Part shown: one piece after another, positions 1 through 6,747 of the stretch
Numbering within the stretch: the stretch's first letter is position 1
How the letters are laid out: every line of letters starts with the position of its first letter
Assembly (NCBI GenBank): GCA_949935685.1
Contig: CATLGN010000028.1
Span: 1 to 11,494, forward strand
Reading direction: 5' to 3'
Length of the DNA stretch: 11,494 nt
From: an uncultured Lachnospiraceae bacterium
Lineage (GTDB): Bacteria; Bacillota; Clostridia; Lachnospirales; Lachnospiraceae
Notes under the pieces: generated by a model
The model's database searches: none
Told to the model about the DNA's origin: nothing
The model's input: only the letters and a program-made list of their open reading frames with translations
Program-made: the position numbers and the translations under genes

Positions 1-288
1 GCTGCCGCGGGCATCAGCCCGCGACATTTCTTTGATCACATACGTATAAAGCTGAAACAATTGACCGGCAACGGCATAGCGATGATCCAGGGACTGCATC
101 AGTTCCCGTACACAACTTCTCGCCTTCCGAATCCCTTCACGAAATCCGGAGACGTCCTGACCTGTTTCCAGCGCCTGCTGCGCATCGTCCAGATAAGCCA
201 GATACATTTCATATAAAATAACGATCAGTTCGCTCTTATTTGCCTGCGTAATGCGCACGGTAAAATTTTTTTTCATCTGATCTGTCAT
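1..288 (-). CDS. fliS: Flagellin export chaperone FliS (partial, C-terminus outside window)
   Basis: This frame runs open from an ATG at 288 to the window edge, giving 96 residues with no stop. The product begins MTDQMKKNFTVRITQ and has the FliS pattern: a short N-terminal segment, then amphipathic helices with the SELIVILYEMYLAYL stretch (about residues 19-33), a helix around 50-67 containing RELMQSLD, and the LFQLYTYVIKEMSRAD helix near 76-91. FliS is usually about 120-130 residues, so roughly the last 30 are missing. FliS is a cytosolic helical-bundle chaperone that binds the C-terminal D0 helix of flagellin and keeps it unpolymerised until export. The start is supported by AGGGG seven bases upstream and lies only 12 nt after the flagellin stop, so the two are probably co-transcribed. 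A second in-frame Met at residue 5 is possible but less well spaced. Confidence 0.85.
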   Translation of the reverse strand, partial: MTDQMKKNFTVRITQANKSELIVILYEMYLAYLDDAQQALETGQDVSGFREGIRKARSCVRELMQSLDHRYAVAGQLFQLYTYVIKEMSRADARGS

Positions 289-300
289 ATTGCTTCCCCT

Positions 301-1599
301 TTACTGCAAAAGCTGTAATATCTGCGAGGGCCTTTGATTTGCCTGTGCGAGCATAGATGTGCCCGCCTGACTCAAAACCTGATCTTTCGTATATTCCGTC
401 ATTTCTTCCGCCATATCCGTATCCATAATCCGGCTGTACGCACCGGTCAGATTTTCCACGGAAATATCCAAACTGGAAACGGTATGTTCCAGACGGTTCT
501 GGTATGCGCCCAGACGCCCGCGGATCGTGGAAAGATTATTGACAGCTCTGGAAATCCGGTCAATCGAATGTTTCGCCTCGTTCTTTGTCAATACATCAAG
601 TTCCGCAACGCCAAGTGTCTTACAGGATACCGTCGGAATCCGCACATCCAGCGTCTGGTCTTCATTGGAACCGATCTGAATTGTCATGGCGCCGATACCG
701 GTCAGATCGACATTTACCGTATGGGTCGCCGGATGGTCTTCACCTGCAGCCAGGAATTTATCCAGATCAATATCCAGCGTCAGAGAGAAATTATTATCGC
801 CCTTGATTGTCACCGTATGATCATCGTCTTCGGAGGGCACCAATGTCTGATTGGCCACCGATTCCAGATTGACCGTTTTTCCGTGAATTGTCGTCGTATC
901 CACCGTGCCCGCAACAGCCGGTGTCGAAATCTTCACATCCACAATCGTCGTATACGGATCATTCTTATCTTCCTCATACAGATAATCGCCGGTAATGGGA
1001 TCTTTTGCATTCAGACCTGTCTCCGGGTCCACAACTTCTTTCAGACGGAATTTCGTTCCGGTTTCAATCGTAATCTCATAAAAGCCGGCGTTCGTTTCGT
1101 CCGAATAGGATTCCACTTTTACGGAAGCCGTGTTAAAAGTGGGATCCAACACGGATTTTTCCGGAAATCCTTTCAGATCAAAGGTTCCGTTTAAGAGCGA
1201 CATTTCATTGAATTCTGTCGATTCCGCAATACGGTCGATCTCTTCCAGCAGAGAATCCACTTCTTCCTGAACCGTTTCCCTGTCGCCGTCTGACATCGTA
1301 CCGTTTGCCGACTTAATGCTTAACTCATTCAGGCGCTGCAGCATGTCATGTACTTCCGTCAGCGCGCCCTCCGCAACGTTGATGATGGAAATGCCGTCGC
1401 TGGCATTGTTATTGGCCTGCTCCAGCCCCTTCATCTGCGCGCGCATTCTCTTGGCAATGGCGATGCCGGACGGACTGTCCTTCGCATGGTTGATTTTCAA
1501 CCCGGAAGACAATTTCTCGATGGAAACCGAGAGCGAATTTTCTGCTTTTGATAAATTGTCATTGGAAAGAACCGCTGACATATTAAAATTAATTTTCAT
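301..1599 (-). CDS. fliC: Flagellin
   Basis: This 432-residue protein has both conserved flagellin ends. Residues 1-141 form the N-terminal D0/D1 helices (ending FNEMSLLNGTF), residues about 142-300 are a variable outer domain rich in Thr, Asp and Val, and residues about 304-432 are the returning D1/D0 segment (MTIQIGSNEDQTLDV, then IRGRLGAYQNRLEH, ending QILQLLQ). It would be exported unprocessed through the flagellar type III apparatus and polymerise as filament; no Sec signal is present. The TLR5-contact positions corresponding to Salmonella R90, L94 and E114 are kept as R89, L93 and E113. It has one cysteine (residue 326), unusual for flagellins. AAAGGGG lies about 8 nt before the ATG. 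The start codon lies inside the 3' end of the upstream FliK-like gene (11 nt overlap), and fliS follows 12 nt after the stop. I saw no convincing promoter of its own immediately upstream. The symbol could equally be hag. Confidence 0.95.
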   Translation of the reverse strand: MKINFNMSAVLSNDNLSKAENSLSVSIEKLSSGLKINHAKDSPSGIAIAKRMRAQMKGLEQANNNASDGISIINVAEGALTEVHDMLQRLNELSIKSANGTMSDGDRETVQEEVDSLLEEIDRIAESTEFNEMSLLNGTFDLKGFPEKSVLDPTFNTASVKVESYSDETNAGFYEITIETGTKFRLKEVVDPETGLNAKDPITGDYLYEEDKNDPYTTIVDVKISTPAVAGTVDTTTIHGKTVNLESVANQTLVPSEDDDHTVTIKGDNNFSLTLDIDLDKFLAAGEDHPATHTVNVDLTGIGAMTIQIGSNEDQTLDVRIPTVSCKTLGVAELDVLTKNEAKHSIDRISRAVNNLSTIRGRLGAYQNRLEHTVSSLDISVENLTGAYSRIMDTDMAEEMTEYTKDQVLSQAGTSMLAQANQRPSQILQLLQ

Positions 1600-4500
1600 G
1601 GCTGGAACCCCTTTCTATTTCTCTGTGTATGGTGACAATCACTGCCTTTGCTATCCGATACAGTTCTCCTGTTGAAGCCGTATTTTCTTCCTTTTGCATT
1701 CGAACGGCGGAAAATCCGGTTTTCAGATCGGGCCGGAAGCCCGTTCCCATCGCTTCGGTTTTGAATCCCGTCCGGGATAACTCCGCCTTCACCTTATCCT
1801 TTAAGTCTGCAATCTCCGCTTCCTTTTCTTCCTGAGAACCGATGAAAAGCCCTGTCACCACATGATCCTGAACATGCAGTCTGACCGACAGCTTTCCGTA
1901 TCGTCCGGCATCCATCGAAGCTTCCACAGACCCTCTGTTTTCCTGTGCATGAACGATTTCCACGTGCAGCGCCACCACGGAATCCTCTGTCAACAGCGGA
2001 ATATCATATCGCTCCGTATCCGCCAGTTTTGCCGAAAACGAAATCTGTTTATAGAGAAGACCCAATTCTCTGACATCCACGGATGTGATCGGTTCCGAAC
2101 CGTACATCGCATCTTCGAGTATTCCTTTTTCCGTTTCCACCAGATCCCGGTACGCCCGGACAGCTTCTTCTCTGCCGGTAAAACGATCTTCCAGACGGGA
2201 TATATCCGCTTCCAGGGACTTTTCACTTCCTCCGGTCTGTTTATCGGCTTCTTTCCGCATTTTCTTAAATACGCCGGCGCTGTCTCTTCGATATTCCTGT
2301 ACCGCCCGCATATTGTCCAGGGTCAGCGGTTCTCCTGTCATCCGCAGCATATCGGCGGCAACGCTGTCCGGCCTGATCTGTCTGTATTCCTCCCGCTGCT
2401 CATTCCGCCAGGACGCTTCCAGTTCCTCGTCCGGCTGTGCCTCGCGGAGCTGCTCTGCAAAAGTCTCAAGCTGTGTCTCGTCATTCGGAGCGATCGTTAC
2501 GATTGTATCGCCGTCCAACGTATGATATATTTCGCGGTTCAGTCTTATGTAATAATCCAACTCTGCCGCATTTCCCCGGTTCGCAAAAGCTCTGCCGATC
2601 TGATCATCGATGGCTTCTCCCCTCTTCCGGATCTCCTGCAGTGTTCCCAGATCGTCGTCCACCGTCGTATCAATTCCTTTTGCCCGGGAAATGCGTATCT
2701 GTGTCAGCAGATTTTTAAAAGAAAGTGTCGTCCCCTGATGTAGCAAACTTCCGATCACCGCACCGTCCGATTTCTCCACCTGCCGCAGCAATCTGTAAAT
2801 ACCGATATAAGAATCCCGTTCTTCTTCCGTAATCTCTTTTTTCTGTTCCAGTTTATATAAAAATTTGCTGAATTTCTCCTGTTCCCGCTCCGGATCCTGC
2901 TGCCTGTCATTCAGATAATCATCCAATTCGGAAACCGTCATTTCCAGCGGGTTTTTTCCCTCCCGGATCATTTCCAGCGCGGCGGCAGGCGTCAGTTTTT
3001 TCACAACACCGCGCAGCGCTTCGTCCGCCGCCTTTACCGTCATAATGTTTTCTTCTGTAATCTCCAGACTGTTATATCCCAGAATCCGTACGGCGCGCTT
3101 ATTGGCGTCCGTCGCTTCCAGCCCGATCTCATCCAGCAGTTCTTCAATATTGCGAAACGCCTTTGTAATCGAATCTCCCATATCCCGACGGGGCGCCGTC
3201 TGCAGCGTTTCATAGCTTTCATTCGCCTTTTTATAAGAAGCAGCCAGCGCTTCCCCGGACTCTTTCACCTGTTTCAGGTTAAAGTCTGTTTTCTCGCTGC
3301 TGATCCTGCCGATTACCGCCGCAGGCATTCGGGGGATTTCCCTCACGGTCTGCACCGTCTCTGTATACAACTGCGATCTTGCCGTAACGTCCGCCGGTGT
3401 CTCTGCGCCAAATAAAATACGGTTATGCTGATATTCCACTTCCTTCAACGCCTGAATCACTTTTTCCAGTTCCGCCGTTTCAATGGCATATCCGCTTTTC
3501 AACAGCTCCCGATTGGCAGAAATCGTCATCTGCAGCCGTATCTCTTCCAACTGCCTTCTGGCAGCGGCGTTTTCCTGCGTCACATTGTGGTATCCGCTGT
3601 CCAACAGTCTCTGTGCCGCGTCCAGGCCCGCAAGCGTTAGCTCCTCGCCCCGCTGCGCCGCCAGATCAGCCGCTGCATCGGTGATCTGCTGCGTCCTGTT
3701 CCAAATATCATATGCCTGTTCCCAGAGAGACTTCGCACCGGTCAGACTTGCCTGCCGCGGACTTTTTCCATCCGATACGGCTATAGCCATAGCGGAGAGC
3801 AAATCATCCTGCGCCATCGGTACGGAAATCTTCTGCAGTTCCATATAAGCAGTCAGTGTTTTCCCTGTCAAAGGTATTCCGGCTTCGACCAGCCACTTTG
3901 CAGATTCGTCCGCACCTTCCATACCATTCAGACCCGATTCCTGCAAAATACGGTCAATCTGCGGCTGCAGACTGTCCCAGTTAATATTGTCGGCCCGCTT
4001 TGTCAGATAACCGCTCTCATCCTGATAATATCCTCTGCCCTGCCTGCTGCCGTCTCTCAGGCTGCTGTACTGCGCCGTATACAATTCTTCCAGTACCGGT
4101 TCCCTGTCATGGTTCACCATATATTTTACGGTATCATCCCCCGGCTGCCGCAGCGCCTGCGCCTCTTTGAGCGCTTCCACCGCTTCCCGCGCGGTTTCTT
4201 CCGTCAGCGGAACACCTTTTTCCGAAAAAGCCTGCGCCAACTCCCGTGCCAGTCCCGCGTCACCGGTAATCTCGGTCAATGTATCCATGTCCAGCGTATC
4301 GGTATAACCGCTGACCGACACACCAGCTTTCAGCAGAGAAGCCTTGATTTCATCCACAATCGTGACAGCTTCTTCAATCTCCATATCGCCGACGCGATAG
4401 CCGTCTTCCTGCAGCTTTGAAAATTCTTCATCCGACATCGTATTGGACATCACAGCCATATAATCGCTGATTACGTCCATATTTTTTGTTCCCGCCTCCT

Positions 4501-4696
4501 GCATCACATCGGCAGTGGTCTTTCCCGGTTCTCCATAAATCTCATTTCCCGAAGGCTTCCCGGAAATATCCAGCATATAACCGCTTCCCGGACTGTTTTC
4601 ATATCCTGCCCTTGGAAGCGTTTCTTCTCTTCGCGTCTCTCTCTGTCTTTCTATTTGATTCTGTTCCTGTTGAACCGACTGAAATGTAATCTTCAT
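1589..4696 (-). CDS. DUF6240-type FliK-like flagellar protein (putative hook-length control)
   Basis: This is a 1035-residue, highly charged, mostly helical protein without signal peptide or membrane segment. Its N-terminus starts MKITFQSVQQEQNQ, followed by a polar, probably disordered tract to about residue 60. A degenerate motif of the type (A/K)-x-G-x-x-L-T-x-x-x-[LIM] recurs along the chain, for example EKGVPLTEETAREAVEALK (159-177), EAGIPLTGKTLTAYMELQ (271-288), QRGEELTLAGLDAAQRLL (349-366) and MTGEPLTLDNMRAVQEY (786-802). The last about 150 residues change character: a beta-rich section with GKLSVRLHVQDHVVTGLFIG (934-953) followed by an amphipathic helix resembles the FliK C-terminal (Flg_hook) domain. 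I assign it to the DUF6240 proteins of Lachnospiraceae from memory. Hook-length control is inferred from this C-terminus and the flagellin/fliS neighbours. AGAGAGG sits about 7 nt before the ATG. Its end overlaps flagellin by 11 nt. It could alternatively be a filament-associated or export-regulating protein. Confidence 0.8.
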   Translation of the reverse strand: MKITFQSVQQEQNQIERQRETRREETLPRAGYENSPGSGYMLDISGKPSGNEIYGEPGKTTADVMQEAGTKNMDVISDYMAVMSNTMSDEEFSKLQEDGYRVGDMEIEEAVTIVDEIKASLLKAGVSVSGYTDTLDMDTLTEITGDAGLARELAQAFSEKGVPLTEETAREAVEALKEAQALRQPGDDTVKYMVNHDREPVLEELYTAQYSSLRDGSRQGRGYYQDESGYLTKRADNINWDSLQPQIDRILQESGLNGMEGADESAKWLVEAGIPLTGKTLTAYMELQKISVPMAQDDLLSAMAIAVSDGKSPRQASLTGAKSLWEQAYDIWNRTQQITDAAADLAAQRGEELTLAGLDAAQRLLDSGYHNVTQENAAARRQLEEIRLQMTISANRELLKSGYAIETAELEKVIQALKEVEYQHNRILFGAETPADVTARSQLYTETVQTVREIPRMPAAVIGRISSEKTDFNLKQVKESGEALAASYKKANESYETLQTAPRRDMGDSITKAFRNIEELLDEIGLEATDANKRAVRILGYNSLEITEENIMTVKAADEALRGVVKKLTPAAALEMIREGKNPLEMTVSELDDYLNDRQQDPEREQEKFSKFLYKLEQKKEITEEERDSYIGIYRLLRQVEKSDGAVIGSLLHQGTTLSFKNLLTQIRISRAKGIDTTVDDDLGTLQEIRKRGEAIDDQIGRAFANRGNAAELDYYIRLNREIYHTLDGDTIVTIAPNDETQLETFAEQLREAQPDEELEASWRNEQREEYRQIRPDSVAADMLRMTGEPLTLDNMRAVQEYRRDSAGVFKKMRKEADKQTGGSEKSLEADISRLEDRFTGREEAVRAYRDLVETEKGILEDAMYGSEPITSVDVRELGLLYKQISFSAKLADTERYDIPLLTEDSVVALHVEIVHAQENRGSVEASMDAGRYGKLSVRLHVQDHVVTGLFIGSQEEKEAEIADLKDKVKAELSRTGFKTEAMGTGFRPDLKTGFSAVRMQKEENTASTGELYRIAKAVIVTIHREIERGSSHEN

Positions 4697-4735
4697 ATAA
4701 AACCTCTCTTTAAGAAGAATCCTGCCATAACGCAG

Positions 4736-4769
4736 AAAAAAGGTGAATGCATGATGACATTCACCTTTT
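4736..4769 (-). terminator. Intrinsic terminator of the glgB transcript
   Basis: A perfect 9-bp stem, AGGTGAATG pairing with CATTCACCT (4758-4766 and 4741-4749), encloses an 8-nt loop and is followed on the minus strand by a run of six T. The flanking A and T runs extend the stem by about three A:T pairs. It lies about 55 nt past the glgB stop. The plus-strand direction has only a short T run (TTTTA), so termination there would be weak; no plus-strand gene needs it. Confidence 0.85.
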
Positions 4770-4796
4770 ATTTCGGCACCGCGGCCGGATTACTTA
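4770..4796 (-). promoter_or_regulatory. Candidate SigD/sigma-28 flagellar promoter
   Basis: Reading the minus strand, TAAG (4796-4793) is followed by exactly 15 nt and then GCCGAAAT (4777-4770). The known sigma-28 consensus is TAAA-N15-GCCGATAA, so this matches 3 of 4 and 6 of 8 positions with the canonical spacing. It is about 75 nt upstream of the FliK-like gene, the first gene of the flagellar cluster, which is where such a promoter would be expected. The expected start site, 6-8 nt past the -10, falls at about 4762-4764, inside the first arm of the glgB terminator stem. The match is by eye and a chance hit is possible. Confidence 0.5.
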
Positions 4797-4823
4797 ACCT
4801 TTTCTTGTGAAGTTCACAGTATG

Positions 4824-6728
4824 TCAGAACTGGAACACTGCCGACGTATAGGGCGGCAGATCAAAACTGATCGAATAATCGCGGTAATCACTGGGGATCT
4901 TCTCCGCCGAAACACTGAGCTGTATCCCTCTGCCAAAACCGCCGAATCTTGTCTCGTCACTGTTCAGAATCAGTTTGTATTTCTTTTTCTTCGGCACGCC
5001 TACGCGATAACCCTTCCGTTCCATCGGCGTCATATTCATGACAAAGAGCAAATTTCGTTTATCAGAGGGACATTTGCGGATAAAAGCATAGGTGCTTTCT
5101 TCCATATCGTCCGCTTTCACCCATTCAAACCCTTCCCAACTATTGTCAATCTCATACATACACGGATATTTGCGATAAATCCGCAACAGCTCTTTCACAT
5201 AATTCTGCATGCCAAGGTTTAATTCCCCGTCCAGCAAAAACCAATCGAGCTCCCGTTCTTCACTCCACTCGCGTTCCTGCCCGAATTCCTGTCCCATAAA
5301 CAACAATTTCTTGCCTTCATGCCCGATCATATACGTATAACCTGTGCGCAGGTTCGCATATTTGTCTTTCTGATAACCCGGCATTTTATTGACCATCGAG
5401 CATTTCAGATGTACCACCTCGTCATGAGAAAGCGGCAGAATATAATTTTCACTGTCATTATAACTCATGGCAAACGTCATGGCATAATGATTTCCCTTCC
5501 GAAACAACGGATCCAGCTTCATATATTCACAGAAATCATGCATCCATCCCATGTTCCACTTAAAGGAAAAGAACAACCCTTCCTCCTCAATCGGCCCCGT
5601 TACCTTCGGCCAGGCGGTAGACTCTTCCGCAATCGTCAGAACGCCCGGGAATGTGCCCCGTATCACAGAATTCATATGCTTGAAAAATTCAATCGCTTCC
5701 AGATTTTTATTTTCACCGTAGCGGTTCGCCACCCACTGGCCGTCCTGTTTCCCGTAATCCAGATAGAGCATCGAAGCAACCGCATCCACGCGCAAACCGT
5801 CTACATGAAATTCCTTAATCCAGAACAGGGCATTGGCAATCAGGAAATTTACCACTTCTGTCTTGCCGTAATTAAAAATTTTCGTTCCCCAGTCAGGATG
5901 CTCGCCAATACGCGGGTCCGGATGTTCAAACAATGCACATCCGTCAAAATCAGCCAGTCCGTGGGCATCCCGCGGAAAATGCGCCGGAACCCAATCCAGG
6001 ATCACACCGATTTTATTTTTGTGCAGCGTATCAATCAGATACATAAAGTCTTTCGGTTCCCCATAACGGGAAGTGGGCGCATAATACCCTGTCACCTGAT
6101 ACCCCCAGGAACCGTCATACGGATGCTCTGCAATTCCCATCAGTTCCACATGCGTAAAATGCATCTTTTTCAGATACTTAACAAGGGCGTCCGCAAATTC
6201 TCTGTATGTGTAAAATCCCTCATCCTCCCTGCCGGGATGCCGCATCCAGGAACCGATATGGCACTCATAAATGGCAATCGGCTCCGCGTTCATATCTTTG
6301 CGCCTGCGGGCATTCATCCATTCTTCATCGGTCCACTTCATCCCCGATAAATCGGTCACAACAGAAGCCGTTTCCGGACGTTTCTGCGCATAATTGGCAA
6401 ACGGGTCGGCTTTGTAAAGTTTTCGTCCGTCTTTTGCCTTAATCAGAAATTTATACAGATCTCCTTCTTTGACATCCGGGACAAACCGCGTATAAATGCC
6501 CCCCGGACCTATTTTCTCAAGTTCATGTTCTTCTTCATTCCAGTTGTTAAAACTCCCGATCACATGCACGGCTTCCGCATTGGGAGCCCAGACTGCAAAA
6601 AACACGCCCTTTTTTCCGTCTTCCACAGACAGATGCGCCCCCAGCTTTTTATAGATGTCATAATGCGTCCCCTTCGCAAACAAATACTGATCTGTCTCGG
6701 AAATAAATACCTTCTCCTGCCCTGACAT
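4824..6728 (-). CDS. glgB: 1,4-alpha-glucan (glycogen) branching enzyme GlgB
   Basis: GlgB cuts alpha-1,4-glucan chains and rejoins them as alpha-1,6 branches in glycogen synthesis in the cytoplasm. From the start chosen here the protein has 634 residues, typical of the shorter branching enzymes that lack the extra N-terminal N1 domain. Order: CBM48 domain at about 35-110 (FAVWAPNAEAVHVIGSFNNW), GH13 barrel at about 150-510, and a C-terminal beta domain. The GH13 motifs are intact: DWVPAHF, GLRVDAVA with nucleophile D315, TIAEEST with acid/base E368, and LSHDE with D436. The frame can be extended nine codons to a TTG at 6755, but that lies before the strong AGGAGG at 6741-6746, so ATG at 6728 is preferred. 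It begins 19 nt after the TPR/pseudo-AAA+ gene, probably in one transcript ended by the hairpin at 4736-4769. No other glg gene is in the window. Confidence 0.96.
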   Translation of the reverse strand: MSGQEKVFISETDQYLFAKGTHYDIYKKLGAHLSVEDGKKGVFFAVWAPNAEAVHVIGSFNNWNEEEHELEKIGPGGIYTRFVPDVKEGDLYKFLIKAKDGRKLYKADPFANYAQKRPETASVVTDLSGMKWTDEEWMNARRRKDMNAEPIAIYECHIGSWMRHPGREDEGFYTYREFADALVKYLKKMHFTHVELMGIAEHPYDGSWGYQVTGYYAPTSRYGEPKDFMYLIDTLHKNKIGVILDWVPAHFPRDAHGLADFDGCALFEHPDPRIGEHPDWGTKIFNYGKTEVVNFLIANALFWIKEFHVDGLRVDAVASMLYLDYGKQDGQWVANRYGENKNLEAIEFFKHMNSVIRGTFPGVLTIAEESTAWPKVTGPIEEEGLFFSFKWNMGWMHDFCEYMKLDPLFRKGNHYAMTFAMSYNDSENYILPLSHDEVVHLKCSMVNKMPGYQKDKYANLRTGYTYMIGHEGKKLLFMGQEFGQEREWSEERELDWFLLDGELNLGMQNYVKELLRIYRKYPCMYEIDNSWEGFEWVKADDMEESTYAFIRKCPSDKRNLLFVMNMTPMERKGYRVGVPKKKKYKLILNSDETRFGGFGRGIQLSVSAEKIPSDYRDYSISFDLPPYTSAVFQF

Positions 6729-6740
6729 TTTTCTTGTCAC

Positions 6741-6746
6741 CCTCCT
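6741..6746 (-). promoter_or_regulatory. glgB: glgB Shine-Dalgarno (decides the glgB start)
   Basis: A perfect AGGAGG begins two bases after the TAA stop of the upstream gene and lies 12 nt before the ATG at 6728. It sits downstream of the longer-frame TTG at 6755, so it cannot serve that codon. Its closeness to the upstream stop suggests translational coupling between the two genes. Confidence 0.75.
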
Positions 6747-6747
6747 T

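Noticed and set aside
334..1194. Plus-strand open frame of 286 codons antisense to flagellin
   Set aside because: It lies wholly within the flagellin gene, has no recognisable domain, is rich in His, Ile and Arg as expected for an antisense frame, and has no clear ribosome binding site.
1600..1625. CsrA-binding site over the flagellin ribosome binding site
   Set aside because: CsrA control of flagellin is known in Bacillus, but the sequence around AAAGGGG lacks the ANGGA core, so there is no support here.
1629..1680. Internal sigma-28 or sigma-A promoter for flagellin (TATCGGATAG-like sequence)
   Set aside because: On the minus strand the GTATCGGATA segment resembles parts of a -10, but neither the order of bases nor an appropriately spaced -35 fits either consensus.
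4736..4769. Bidirectional terminator also serving a plus-strand gene
   Set aside because: The hairpin has only a short T run in the plus direction, and no plus-strand gene in this area is supported.
5319..6350. Plus-strand open frame of 343 codons antisense to glgB
   Set aside because: It is covered by unmistakable glgB coding sequence with intact GH13 motifs; the translation has no family features and looks like a codon-bias shadow.
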